Shown piece after piece: positions 1-12,523 of a DNA stretch of 32,433 bases (the stretch's first letter is position 1; each line of letters starts with the position of its first letter). Position numbers and translations under genes: made by a program. Below the pieces are notes generated by a model that saw only the letters and a program-made list of their open reading frames with translations, was not told where the DNA came from and ran no database searches. Source of the stretch: Pseudomonadota bacterium (GTDB lineage: Bacteria > Pseudomonadota > Gammaproteobacteria > Acidithiobacillales > Acidithiobacillaceae); the NCBI GenBank assembly GCA_021827445.1, contig JAKAVW010000002.1, forward strand, positions 1-32,433. The letters are read 5' to 3'.

Positions 1-1
1 G

Positions 2-865
2 ACCGTGTTTATTTCCGCAACACCCGGTCCCTACGAGCTGGAGCACTCCGGGCAGGTGGTGGAGCAGGTGGTACGGCCCACTGGTCTGGTCGATCCGGCT
101 GTGGATGTCCGCCCGGCGAAAGGGCAGGTCGATGATCTGATCAGCGAAATCAACATTGTTGTGGGTACCGGTTGGCGCATTCTGGTGACGACGCTGACCA
201 AGCGGATGGCCGAAGATCTGGCCGATTATCTCCATGAACTGGGTATCAAATGCCGTTACCTGCACTCTGATATCGAGACGGTGGAGCGGGTGGAGATCAT
301 CCGCGATCTGCGCGCCGGGGTGTTCGACGTGCTGATCGGGATTAACCTGCTGCGGGAAGGCCTGGATATGCCGGAGGTGGCATTGGTCGCCATTCTGGAT
401 GCGGATAAGGAGGGCTTCCTGCGCTCGGAGCGGTCGCTGATTCAGACCATCGGGCGCGCCGCGCGCAACCTGCACGGACGGGCCATTCTCTACGCGGACA
501 GCGTCACCAAATCCATGGCCCGGGCCATAGCCGAAACCGACCGCCGCCGCGAGAAGCAGTTGCAGTTTAATGCGGAGCATGGCATCACCCCGCGCGGCAT
601 CATCAAGCCGGTGTCAGACATGATTGAGGGTGTCTACCGACGCAATGCCCAACCGGCCGCGCGCGCTGCGGAAAAAAACGCGGATTATCGTGTGCTCAAT
701 GAGCCTCAAGCCGTTTCTAAAAAAATCAAGGAGCTGGAGGAGGCTATGTACCGTCACGCCCGCAACCTGGAGTTTGAACAGGCAGCGGCGCTGCGGGACG
801 ACATCAAAAAACTGGAAACCCGCCTTCTGGGAACCGATTTGCCGGTATCTCTGGAAGAGGACTGA
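2..865 (+). CDS. uvrB: UvrABC excision nuclease subunit B, C-terminal part (5' end outside window)
   Basis: UvrB is the DNA-damage-verifying helicase-like subunit of nucleotide excision repair; it is loaded by UvrA and recruits UvrC. The frame is open to the left edge and begins in the conserved [10 protein letters not shown] segment. The listed ATG-type start is therefore internal and the N-terminal half, including Walker A, lies outside. Visible are the C-terminal helicase domain ([14 protein letters not shown] and QTIGRAARN, motifs V and VI) and a terminal UVR motif ([29 protein letters not shown]) that contacts the matching motif in UvrC. The end is complete. A uvrC gene lies about 6.6 kb downstream on the same strand. 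Identity is secure. Confidence 0.97.
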   Translation, partial: TVFISATPGPYELEHSGQVVEQVVRPTGLVDPAVDVRPAKGQVDDLISEINIVVGTGWRILVTTLTKRMAEDLADYLHELGIKCRYLHSDIETVERVEIIRDLRAGVFDVLIGINLLREGLDMPEVALVAILDADKEGFLRSERSLIQTIGRAARNLHGRAILYADSVTKSMARAIAETDRRREKQLQFNAEHGITPRGIIKPVSDMIEGVYRRNAQPAARAAEKNADYRVLNEPQAVSKKIKELEEAMYRHARNLEFEQAAALRDDIKKLETRLLGTDLPVSLEED

Positions 866-963
866 AGGGGCAACCCTCGGGGAATTGCGGTTGGCGCCTT
901 GACGCCACCTTGGGCATTGCCTATCCTGTAAACCAACCGGACGGTATGCAATGACAGGAGAAC

Positions 964-5993
<5,030 letters not shown>

Positions 5994-6047
5994 AAAGAAT
6001 TCAATGGGGTGTTTTCTGAGCCATTAAATTTTTGGGGATTTTTCGGC

Positions 6048-6413
6048 ATGGGCTATTGGGCGCGCGTAAAGAGTAGCGTAGTCTCTGCTAAGGCAGAGAT
6101 GCGTCTTGTAGACTTTATGCTTTTAGCCGTGTTGTGCGCCTTGCAATATCTGCTTTGGTTTGGTTCTGGAAGCTGGTGGAATGTCGTGGACCTGCACCAT
6201 AAACTGGAAACCAAGCAGGTGGTTTTGAAGCGCTTAGAGGATCGCAATGATCTTTTAACTATGCAGGTGACGAGCCTGCAAACGGGGAGTCATGCTGTTG
6301 AAGAGTTGGCCCGACGTCATTTGGGGATGATCAGTAAGGGAGAGGTGTTTGTCTGGGTGATCCCGGCCAAAGATACTCCCAACCGCGTGAATACCATTAC
6401 CCAGGTGTCCTGA
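6048..6413 (+). CDS. ftsB: Cell division protein FtsB (DivIC/septum formation initiator family)
   Basis: Small bitopic inner-membrane protein that pairs with FtsL and FtsQ to activate septal peptidoglycan synthesis. The ATG at 6048 gives 121 aa; the ORF-track GTG at 6009 adds 13 unlikely residues, and the ATG at 6099 would give a typical FtsB of about 104 aa. A GGGG about 10 nt before 6048 supports the middle choice. One transmembrane helix (FMLLAVLCALQYLLWFGSG) is followed by a coiled coil (LHHKLETKQVVLKRLEDRNDLLTMQVTSLQ) and the conserved EELARRHLGMISKGEVFVWV tail. Its position directly after eno is the classical proteobacterial location. Identity is strong by architecture and synteny; the exact start is uncertain. 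Confidence 0.88.
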   Translation: MGYWARVKSSVVSAKAEMRLVDFMLLAVLCALQYLLWFGSGSWWNVVDLHHKLETKQVVLKRLEDRNDLLTMQVTSLQTGSHAVEELARRHLGMISKGEVFVWVIPAKDTPNRVNTITQVS

Positions 6414-6462
6414 GTTGTACCGGGCGGTGCGCAGGTCTGGCGATCTATCCGTTGATGCTCTG

Positions 6463-7023
6463 TCAGGCACGGTCGATGTAACTGCCATCTACCGTATTCA
6501 CTCGGATTTTTTCACCCGCATTCACAAACTGCGGGACCATAACCGTAATGCCGGTTTCCATACGTGCGGATTTGTAGGAGCCAGTAGCGGTTTGTCCCTT
6601 AATGGCGGGGTCGGCTTCACTCACCTCTAAAACGACCACAGGCGGCAATTCAACGCCAATGGGTCTTTCGTTATGCAGGTTGACCTGGATTTCGGTATTG
6701 GGCAGGAGATAGCCGGTTTGTCCTTCGAGCAGATCCTCACTGAGAATGAGCTGCTCAAAGCTCTCGTTATCCATAAAGACATAGCCGGTGGCATCTGCAT
6801 ACAGATACTGCATGGTACGCGGCTCGACGACGGCCTTCTCCATACTTTCTCCGGAGCGGAAGCGTGTATTGGATTTGGTACCCGTCTCAATATTCTTCAT
6901 CTCGACCTGCACGAAGGCGCCGCCTTTGCCGGGCTTCACGAAATCGGTTTTGAGTACACGCCAAAGCCCTTTTTCATGTTCCAGAATATTGCCGGGGCGG
7001 ATATCAAAGGCGGAAATCTTCAT
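6463..7023 (-). CDS. efp: Translation elongation factor P
   Basis: EF-P binds between the ribosomal P and E sites and rescues ribosomes stalled on consecutive prolines. At 186 aa it has the normal three-domain length. The N-terminal KOW-like domain carries the loop KPGKGGAF; Lys33 is the residue beta-lysylated in species with EpmA/EpmB. The OB-domain signature (IGVELPPVVVLEV) and the C-terminal TGITVMVPQFVNAGEKIRVNTVDGSYIDR are intact. It is convergent with ftsB and divergent from the DUF971 gene. The modification genes are not in the window. Confidence 0.97.
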   Translation of the reverse strand: MKISAFDIRPGNILEHEKGLWRVLKTDFVKPGKGGAFVQVEMKNIETGTKSNTRFRSGESMEKAVVEPRTMQYLYADATGYVFMDNESFEQLILSEDLLEGQTGYLLPNTEIQVNLHNERPIGVELPPVVVLEVSEADPAIKGQTATGSYKSARMETGITVMVPQFVNAGEKIRVNTVDGSYIDRA

Positions 7024-7061
7024 ACTGTAGTCCTTCTGGGCATTCCCTTTAGAGGGCGTGA

Positions 7062-7090
7062 ATTGTACTCTAGAGGCTTATTTCTGACCA
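7062..7090 (-). promoter_or_regulatory. Predicted sigma-70 promoter of efp
   Basis: On the minus strand, TGGTCA and TACAAT are separated by 17 bp, about 40 nt upstream of the efp ATG. The -10 matches the consensus at five of six positions and the -35 at four. No better candidate was seen in the short divergent spacer. Confidence 0.5.
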
Positions 7091-7112
7091 GCCCGGTCCC
7101 TGAGAGGTAATC

Positions 7113-7415
7113 ATGTCTGAGCCCCGTACCCAGCCCCTGGAGATTCGTCCCCTCATGATCAGTCGTATCATGGAGGTCGATTGGGCCGATGGTCACACCA
7201 GTTGCCTGACCTTTGAACACCTGCGGGTGGAATGTCCCTGTGCGGAGTGTAAAGGGCACACCCCCGATCAGGCACAGATCATTACCGGTAAGGAAAATGT
7301 GAGTGTTGTGGATGTGGTGCCGGTGGGTAACTACGCGGTGCAGCTGCATTTCAGTGATGGCCATAATACCGGCATTTTCACTTGGGAGTATCTGCGTAGG
7401 CTGGATGGTGCGTGA
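7113..7415 (+). CDS. DUF971 (GBBH-like N-terminal domain) small protein
   Basis: A 100-aa protein of the DUF971 family, related to the N-terminal zinc-binding domain of gamma-butyrobetaine hydroxylase. The cysteine-rich motif LRVECPCAECKGH and the C-terminal HNTGIFTWEYLRRL are diagnostic. The molecular role of stand-alone DUF971 proteins is not established; iron-sulfur or zinc binding through the clustered cysteines is plausible. A GAGAGG sequence precedes the ATG. It lies between efp (divergent) and uvrC (same strand, 31 nt downstream). Confidence 0.85.
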   Translation: MSEPRTQPLEIRPLMISRIMEVDWADGHTSCLTFEHLRVECPCAECKGHTPDQAQIITGKENVSVVDVVPVGNYAVQLHFSDGHNTGIFTWEYLRRLDGA

Positions 7416-7446
7416 GCGTTTCTGGAGTTAAAAATTCTGAAATTTC

Positions 7447-9318
7447 ATGGATGCTGAACCGATAGAAGACACGCAGAGAACTATTGAGGCGGCGGAAACA
7501 TCTTTCGTTCTTGGCGACTTTCTGCGCACGTTAACCAGCCAGCCTGGTATTTACCAGATGGTTGGCCCAGGGTGCCGCCTGCTCTACGTGGGCAAGGCCC
7601 GCAATCTCAAGCGCCGTGTCAGTTCTTATTTTCAAAAGCAGCGCCACAGTCCGAAAACATTGGCGATGCTGGCACAGGTAAAGCGGGTCGAAGTGGTAGT
7701 GACCCACACCGAAACTGAAGCGCTGGTGTTGGAAGCCAATCTCATCAAGCGCCACCTCCCACCTTATAATATCCTGCTGCGCGATGACAAGAGTTACCCC
7801 TACTTGTTTATCGAAAGCAGTCACGACACGCCGCGCATGAGCTTGCATCGGGGTGCCCAAAAGGTTAAAGGGCACTATTTTGGTCCGTATCCTGCTGTCA
7901 CCGCGCTGCGTGAGAGCATGGTGCTCTTACAAAAAGCCTTTCGCTTACGGACCTGCGAGGATCATACCTTTTACCATCGTAGCCGGGCTTGTTTGCAGTA
8001 TCAGATTCGCCGTTGTAGTGGTCCCTGCGTGGGGCATATCAGCGGGGAGGATTACGCGCGCGATGTGACGGACGCTATCCGCTTTCTGGAAGGGAAAAAC
8101 GACGACGCGATCCGGAATCTGGGGGCGAGGATGCAGACGGCGGCGGAGCAACTGGATTTCGAGGAGGCAGCGCGGCGCCGTGATCAGATCGCGGCGTTGT
8201 CCAAGATTCAGGAGCGTCAGTATGTGGCGCAAGCGGGTGGGGGCGATTTTGATGTGCTGGCGGCCGCAGCAGAGAATGGGCAGTGGGTAGTATATGTCAG
8301 CTTCATCCGTAATGGACGGCAATTGGGCGGACGCTCTATTTTTCCGCGCCACACAGAGGAAGTACGGGCACCGGACGTTCTCGCGGCATTCCTCATGCAG
8401 TTCTACAGTCATAAAGAGGTGCCGGGGAATCTGCTGGTCAATGTGCTGCCGCGTTCGCCGACCTCACTCGCGGAGGCTCTGAGCAGCGAAGCCGGGCACC
8501 GGGTCATGATTGACCAGCCGCAGCGCGGTCCACGCAGGCGCTGGATGGCATTGGCGTTCACCAACGCCGTGGGAGCGTTGCGCCAAAGGGCGCAGACCGC
8601 CACCGCTGGACAGCGGCGTATGTTGCTGTTGCAGGAGCTTTTTGATCTCGCGGAAGCGCCGCAACGGGTGGAGTGCTTTGATATCAGTCACACCCGAGGC
8701 GAGGCGGCGGTGGCATCTTGCGTGGTTTTCGGTGAAGATGGAGCACTGAAAACTGAGTATCGCCGCTTCAATATCCGGGATATCCAGGGCGGGGACGATT
8801 ACGCGGCTATAGAGCAGGCTGTGCATCGCCGCTATGCACGCTTGCAAAAAGAAGGTTTGGCCTTGCCGGAGATCGTCCTTATTGACGGTGGCCCCGGACA
8901 AGTGGCCAGGGCGCAGGTGGCTTTGGATGCATTGGAGATAGAGTGTATTCATCTGTGTGGAGTAGCGAAAGGGACGACGCGGCGTCCGGGGATGGAGATG
9001 CTGCATATCCCCGGAATGGCCGCTGCGCGACAATTTGACGATGACGACCCGGTATTGCTGGTGATTCAGGAAATACGCGACGAAGCCCATCGTTTTGCCA
9101 TTACTGGTCATCGGGCGCGACGCGGTAAGGCACGGCAGGAGTCTGATCTGGATGGCATCGCCGGGATCGGACCCCGACGGCGAGCCACGCTGTTACGTGC
9201 ATTTGGCGGTTTACGGGGGATTCGTGACGCCGGTATAGAGGATTTGCAGCGCGTAGAAGGTATCCATTTGGAGCTTGCGCAGCGGATATATGATTTCTTT
9301 CACGTAGGACGTGCCTGA
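7447..9318 (+). CDS. uvrC: UvrABC excision nuclease subunit C
   Basis: UvrC makes the 3' and 5' incisions flanking a lesion in the UvrB-DNA complex. At 623 aa it is close to E. coli UvrC (610). In order: an N-terminal GIY-YIG nuclease domain (PGIYQM...LLYVGKARNLKRRV, about residues 35-60); a cysteine-containing segment (CLQYQIRRCSGPCVG); the UVR motif around residues 228-260 that binds UvrB; an RNase H-like 5'-incision domain (VECFDISH, IDGGPGQ); and tandem helix-hairpin-helix motifs near the end (LDGIAGIGPRRRATLLRAF). The ATG at 7447 lacks a close Shine-Dalgarno, so the start is less certain. pgsA follows after 2 nt. Confidence 0.97.
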   Translation: MDAEPIEDTQRTIEAAETSFVLGDFLRTLTSQPGIYQMVGPGCRLLYVGKARNLKRRVSSYFQKQRHSPKTLAMLAQVKRVEVVVTHTETEALVLEANLIKRHLPPYNILLRDDKSYPYLFIESSHDTPRMSLHRGAQKVKGHYFGPYPAVTALRESMVLLQKAFRLRTCEDHTFYHRSRACLQYQIRRCSGPCVGHISGEDYARDVTDAIRFLEGKNDDAIRNLGARMQTAAEQLDFEEAARRRDQIAALSKIQERQYVAQAGGGDFDVLAAAAENGQWVVYVSFIRNGRQLGGRSIFPRHTEEVRAPDVLAAFLMQFYSHKEVPGNLLVNVLPRSPTSLAEALSSEAGHRVMIDQPQRGPRRRWMALAFTNAVGALRQRAQTATAGQRRMLLLQELFDLAEAPQRVECFDISHTRGEAAVASCVVFGEDGALKTEYRRFNIRDIQGGDDYAAIEQAVHRRYARLQKEGLALPEIVLIDGGPGQVARAQVALDALEIECIHLCGVAKGTTRRPGMEMLHIPGMAAARQFDDDDPVLLVIQEIRDEAHRFAITGHRARRGKARQESDLDGIAGIGPRRRATLLRAFGGLRGIRDAGIEDLQRVEGIHLELAQRIYDFFHVGRA

Positions 9319-9320
9319 TT

Positions 9321-9911
9321 GTGATAAAACGGCTGCCCAATTTCCTGACAGTTCTGCGCATCTTATTGGTGCCTATTTTTGTGGCGCTTTTTTACTGGGG
9401 GAGCGATGTGCGTACTTTTGGTGCCACCGGCGTTTTTGCGGTGGCGGCAATTACGGATTGGGCCGATGGCTATCTGGCTCGGCGCTATCAGGGGGTGTCC
9501 CCCTTTGGTACCTTTCTGGACCCGGTTGCAGATAAGATCATGGTGGTCACTGCGCTGGTGCTCATCGCGTCTTCGGGAGAGATGCCCAAGATTCTGGCGG
9601 GTATTCTGATCAGTGTGATTGTTGGCCGGGAAATCACTGTGTCTGCGCTGCGTGAGTGGATGGCGGAGCTGGGGGAGCGTAAAATGGTAGCGGTTTCTTG
9701 GCTGGGCAAGGCGAAAGCGACTACACAGATGATTTCGATCCTGCTCCTGGTCTACGAACGACCTCTGTTTAGCCTGTCAGGACGGAATCTGGGCATGGTT
9801 CTCCTGGTCGTGGCGGCAGCGATGACACTCTGGAGTATGGTAGGCTACTTGCGTGCCGCTTGGCCCAGCTTGATGGCCAGCGGCGGCGTTCGTCTTGACA
9901 GGGACCGGTGA
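9321..9911 (+). CDS. pgsA: CDP-diacylglycerol-glycerol-3-phosphate 3-phosphatidyltransferase
   Basis: Integral membrane enzyme making phosphatidylglycerophosphate, the committed step to phosphatidylglycerol and cardiolipin. It has 196 aa with several hydrophobic helices. The CDP-alcohol phosphotransferase motif is complete: DWADGYLARRYQGVSPFGTFLDPVADK, matching D-x2-DG-x2-AR-x8-G-x3-D-x3-D. It begins with MIKRLPNFLTVLRILLVPIF at a GTG 2 nt after the uvrC stop, so the two are probably co-transcribed. The uvrC-pgsA-tRNA-Gly-tRNA-Cys order is the same as in E. coli, which supports orthology. Confidence 0.96.
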   Translation: MIKRLPNFLTVLRILLVPIFVALFYWGSDVRTFGATGVFAVAAITDWADGYLARRYQGVSPFGTFLDPVADKIMVVTALVLIASSGEMPKILAGILISVIVGREITVSALREWMAELGERKMVAVSWLGKAKATTQMISILLLVYERPLFSLSGRNLGMVLLVVAAAMTLWSMVGYLRAAWPSLMASGGVRLDRDR

Positions 9912-9923
9912 TCCCGGTAGTCT
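9895..9923 (+). promoter_or_regulatory. Predicted promoter of the tRNA-Gly gene
   Basis: A perfect -35 TTGACA lies 17 bp from TAGTCT, a weak -10, with a GC-rich discriminator typical of stringently controlled stable-RNA promoters. The tRNA begins about 10 nt further on. The promoter overlaps the last codons of pgsA. Confidence 0.6.
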
Positions 9924-9933
9924 TTGCGGCCAT

Positions 9934-10008
9934 GCGGGAATAGCTCAGTGGTAGAGCACAACCTTGCCAAGGTTGGGGTCGCGAGTTCGAGCCTCGTTTC
10001 CCGCTCCA
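9934..10008 (+). tRNA. tRNA-Gly (anticodon GCC)
   Basis: Complete cloverleaf: acceptor GCGGGAA with TTCCCGC, D arm GCTCAGTGGTAGAGC, anticodon arm CAACC-TTGCCAA-GGTTG with GCC at 9966-9968, T arm GCGAG-TTCGAGC-CTCGT. CCA is encoded. It is equivalent to E. coli glyW in position next to pgsA. Confidence 0.97.
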
Positions 10009-10015
10009 CAATCGA

Positions 10016-10046
10016 GGGAAAGCGTTCAGTCTTTCCCTTTTCTTTT
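10016..10046 (+). terminator. Intrinsic terminator between tRNA-Gly and tRNA-Cys
   Basis: A perfect 7-bp stem GGGAAAG/CTTTCCC with an 8-nt loop is followed by TTTTCTTTT. It sits 8 nt after tRNA-Gly and ends about 3 nt before tRNA-Cys. It would attenuate or stop the transcript between the two tRNAs. Confidence 0.75.
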
Positions 10047-10048
10047 AA

Positions 10049-10122
10049 GGCTGGGTGGCAGAGTGGTCATGCAGCGGCCTGCAAAGCCGTGGAAGCCGGT
10101 TCGATTCCGGCCCCAGCCTCCA
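10049..10122 (+). tRNA. tRNA-Cys (anticodon GCA)
   Basis: Complete cloverleaf: acceptor GGCTGGG with CCCAGCC, anticodon arm GCGGC-CTGCAAA-GCCGT with GCA at 10081-10083, T arm GCCGG-TTCGATT-CCGGC, discriminator T and encoded CCA. It resembles E. coli cysT, which also follows glyW. No leucine tRNA (leuZ in E. coli) was found in the next 200 nt. Confidence 0.96.
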
Positions 10123-10240
10123 ATATCGCTGAAATATTTTGCACGGTGAGCGCCCTGTTCCTGTGTGTCTACGTCGCCAACAGGCGACCTAGCGATTCTT
10201 CTTATTGTTCTGGTCATCTGTCGGCTAACGGTTTCAGGGG

Positions 10241-10275
10241 GCACCAGAGATCATATTCCCACTTTCTCTGGGTGC
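10241..10275 (+). other. Hairpin upstream of the DUF202 gene
   Basis: GCACCAGAGA and TCTCTGGGTGC pair over ten positions with one bulged base and a 14-nt loop. There is no T tract, so it is not an ordinary terminator. It is followed closely by TGGTATAAC, an extended -10-like element, so it could be an operator or 5'-leader structure for the next gene. Confidence 0.35.
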
Positions 10276-10330
10276 GTGGTATAACGATGCCGAAGCATCT
10301 TGTCCCCGCGAACATCCTTGGTATTCGCCC

Positions 10331-10993
10331 ATGCTGCTGATGAAATCTCTCCCGACTGTTCGTGAGCCCAGACTTTATCTGAGCATGGAGAGGTCGTATC
10401 TGGCCTCTATTAAATTTCTTTTTGTGGCTTTTGGTACGGGCATTCTTTCCAAGAAGCTCACTCTGCTGCTGGGTGCCCTGCACTTTGATTTGCTGGTCCC
10501 GTTTTTTCAGGACCTTTATTATCTGCTGACATGGCCTGTTCTTGCGCTGTTGTTTCTTGTCTTTTATTTGTTCATTTCAGACTTGCGTTATGTCAATAAA
10601 GGGGCTCCAGTGACGGCCCGCGAGATTCAGGACCCCCGCATTTATCTGTCAGCGGAGAGGACTTTTTTAGCATGGATACGCACGGGCATCAGTATTGTGA
10701 TATTTGGGTTTGTCATTGCGAAGTTTAATTTCTTCCTGAGCAATCTTGCCCTGATACTGCATACCAAGATTACGTTGCAAATGACCTTCGCTGGTATGGA
10801 TGTGGTGTTCGTCGTGTTGGGGGTGATCAGTATCAGCATGGGTACCGTAGGTTTTTTTCTGACGCTGCATCAGGTAGATCATGGGGCCTATCGCCCGCAT
10901 GTCACCCTCTATGCGGCGTATGGCTTATCTTTTTTTGTCGCCATGGCCATTTTGGGCTATCAGCTTTTCCAGGTCGGGGTAGTGCATGGCTGA
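10331..10993 (+). CDS. Membrane protein with two DUF202-like modules
   Basis: A 220-aa integral membrane protein, not assignable to a known function. The second module (about residues 99-215) is a standard DUF202 domain with DPRIYLSAERTFLAWIRTGISIVIFGFVIAKF. The first (residues 11-85) carries a degenerate copy of the same start, EPRLYLSMERSYLASIKF. Each module has hydrophobic stretches and about five or six TM helices are predicted in total. DUF202 proteins are usually about 110-130 aa with one module, so this is a tandem duplication with divergence. It overlaps dusA by 8 bp. Start choice is open: ATG codons at 10331 and 10340 are both possible. Confidence 0.8.
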   Translation: MLLMKSLPTVREPRLYLSMERSYLASIKFLFVAFGTGILSKKLTLLLGALHFDLLVPFFQDLYYLLTWPVLALLFLVFYLFISDLRYVNKGAPVTAREIQDPRIYLSAERTFLAWIRTGISIVIFGFVIAKFNFFLSNLALILHTKITLQMTFAGMDVVFVVLGVISISMGTVGFFLTLHQVDHGAYRPHVTLYAAYGLSFFVAMAILGYQLFQVGVVHG

Positions 10994-11963
10994 GTTAAAC
11001 AGGCATATCGCAATGGATAAAATCCTATCCGTGGCCCCCATGCTCGACTGGACAGACCGTCATTGTCGGCATTTTCTGCGCTTGGTATGCCCTTCCTGTG
11101 TGCTTTATACGGAGATGATCACCACCAGTGCGCTGCTTCTGGGGCGTGACCCTGGGCGATTTCTCGAATTCTCTGCAGCAGAGCACCCCCTGATTTTGCA
11201 GTTAGGGGGGGATGATCCTGTGGCGATGCGTGCGGCCGCGGCGATGGGGCATGCCTATGGCTATGACGGCCTCAATTTGAATGTGGGCTGTCCCTCGCCG
11301 CGGGTGCAGCAAGGCCGCTTTGGGGCCTGTCTGATGACGACGCCTGAACTGGTCGCCGAGTTGGTGGCAGCGATGGGAGAAAGTGGCTTGCCTGTTAGTG
11401 TGAAACATCGTCTCGGTCTGGATCGGGAAGAGGACTACGCGACGCTGCGTGCTTTCATCGAAACCGTCGCGATGGCGGGATGCCGACACTTCATTGTTCA
11501 TGCGCGTAATGCCTGGCTGAAGGGTCTCAGTCCGGCTGAAAACCGTGACGTGCCGCCCTTGCGCTGGGATTGGGTGCATCAGTTGAAAAAAGAGTTGCCA
11601 CATCTGACCATTGAGATCAATGGAGGCTTTAACGATTTGACGGCGGTGACGGCGCAGTTTTCCGCAGTGGATGGGGTTATGATCGGGCGTGCTGCCTATC
11701 ATCATCCCCTACTGCTGGCGGAAATTGAACGTGCCATGGGGCGCAGGGAGACCCTGCCAGTGCCCGAAGTGATCTTGTCGGGGTTGATAGAATATGCGGA
11801 ACAATGGGGAGAGGCGTTGCCTGCACCGCGTTTGAGTCGCCATTTGCATGGGTTGCGCTTTGGGCAAAATGGCGCGGGAGCATGGCGTCGCTTTCTGGGT
11901 ACCGCTGAAACCGGCGAGAGCGCCGCAGAGTTCCTGCGGCGCGGTATGTCGCTGTTGGATTGA
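10986..11963 (+). CDS. dusA: tRNA-dihydrouridine(20/20a) synthase, DusA type
   Basis: FMN- and NADPH-dependent enzyme reducing uridines in the D-loop of tRNA. Dus hallmarks: the N-terminal TIM-barrel entry SVAPMLDWTDRHCRHF and the catalytic-cysteine motif LNVGCPSPRVQQGRFGACLM. VKHRLG and HARNAWLKGLSPAENRDVPPLR are characteristic of DusA rather than DusB or DusC. NGGF and MIGRAAYHHP form the FMN phosphate site. It has 325 aa from the ATG at 10986, which overlaps the DUF202 gene; an internal ATG at 11013 (MDKILSVAPM) is an alternative. It converges with the ArsR-type gene, with only 3 nt between stops. Confidence 0.93.
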   Translation: MAELNRHIAMDKILSVAPMLDWTDRHCRHFLRLVCPSCVLYTEMITTSALLLGRDPGRFLEFSAAEHPLILQLGGDDPVAMRAAAAMGHAYGYDGLNLNVGCPSPRVQQGRFGACLMTTPELVAELVAAMGESGLPVSVKHRLGLDREEDYATLRAFIETVAMAGCRHFIVHARNAWLKGLSPAENRDVPPLRWDWVHQLKKELPHLTIEINGGFNDLTAVTAQFSAVDGVMIGRAAYHHPLLLAEIERAMGRRETLPVPEVILSGLIEYAEQWGEALPAPRLSRHLHGLRFGQNGAGAWRRFLGTAETGESAAEFLRRGMSLLD

Positions 11964-11966
11964 AAG

Positions 11967-12260
11967 TCAGGCGAAGACGTGGTGGCTCATGGCCAGCAGA
12001 CGCAGGGTGCGCTGATCGCGGATGCGAAAGTACACACGACTGGCTACCCGTCGTACCAGTACCAAGCCGCTGTCCTGCAACAGGGCAAGATGCTGCGATG
12101 CATTGCTGTGGCTGGTATTGATGGCTTTCACGAGGTTTTGCATGCTCATTTCGCCGCGTCCCAGCAGGCAGATAATCTTGTAGCGCAAGGGGTGAGACAT
12201 GGCTTTGATCACCCCGGAAAGCTGCTGAATTTCGCGTTCGGGAAGAATGGGATTTTGCAT
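11967..12260 (-). CDS. ArsR/SmtB-family winged-helix transcriptional regulator
   Basis: A 97-aa one-domain regulator. The winged helix covers about residues 14-90 (IKAMSHPLRYKIICLL...NASQHLALLQDSGLVLVRRVASRVYFRI). The ELCVCDL metal site of classical ArsR is absent (GEMSMQNLV here) and there is a single cysteine, Cys31, so a two-cysteine metal or persulfide switch as in BigR/SqrR is not evident. No obvious target gene is co-directional downstream. It probably controls its own promoter, where a palindromic GCATG-GAT-CATGC sits. Confidence 0.85.
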   Translation of the reverse strand: MQNPILPEREIQQLSGVIKAMSHPLRYKIICLLGRGEMSMQNLVKAINTSHSNASQHLALLQDSGLVLVRRVASRVYFRIRDQRTLRLLAMSHHVFA

Positions 12261-12306
12261 GGTTAAGCTCCTATTATCAGGTTTTGATCTTCGCTCTCAG
12301 CTATTA

Positions 12307-12372
12307 GCATGGATCATGCCATATTGCTTTAGTATCATGAAATTATTATAGAAAGTGAAAAAATATTCAGAA
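12307..12372 (-). promoter_or_regulatory. Candidate promoter and operator of the ArsR-type gene
   Basis: On the minus strand an exact TATAAT lies at 12350-12345 with a weak -35 (TTCTGA, 16 bp away). A perfect interrupted palindrome GCATG-GAT-CATGC at 12307-12319 follows downstream, before the start codon at 12260. That arrangement suits an autorepressor. Confidence 0.4.
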
Positions 12373-12523
12373 AAATGAGGCGCCACATCGGGCCAGACTG
12401 TAGACTGCTGGCTACGCTTTTCAGCGGGGCGTATTAGAATTATTGATTTTTATATGGTTTTTTCTGTTTGCAACGGGCGACAAGCAGATGATGGCAGAGC
12501 ACATGTGGCCTCCGCCAGTCGAT

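Noticed and set aside
9769-10011. Minus-strand ORF with [24 protein letters not shown]
   Set aside because: This is the well-known spurious antisense translation of a tRNA-Gly gene.
10026-10244. Minus-strand ORF over tRNA-Cys
   Set aside because: Antisense translation of the tRNA and its flanks; no domain or ribosome site.
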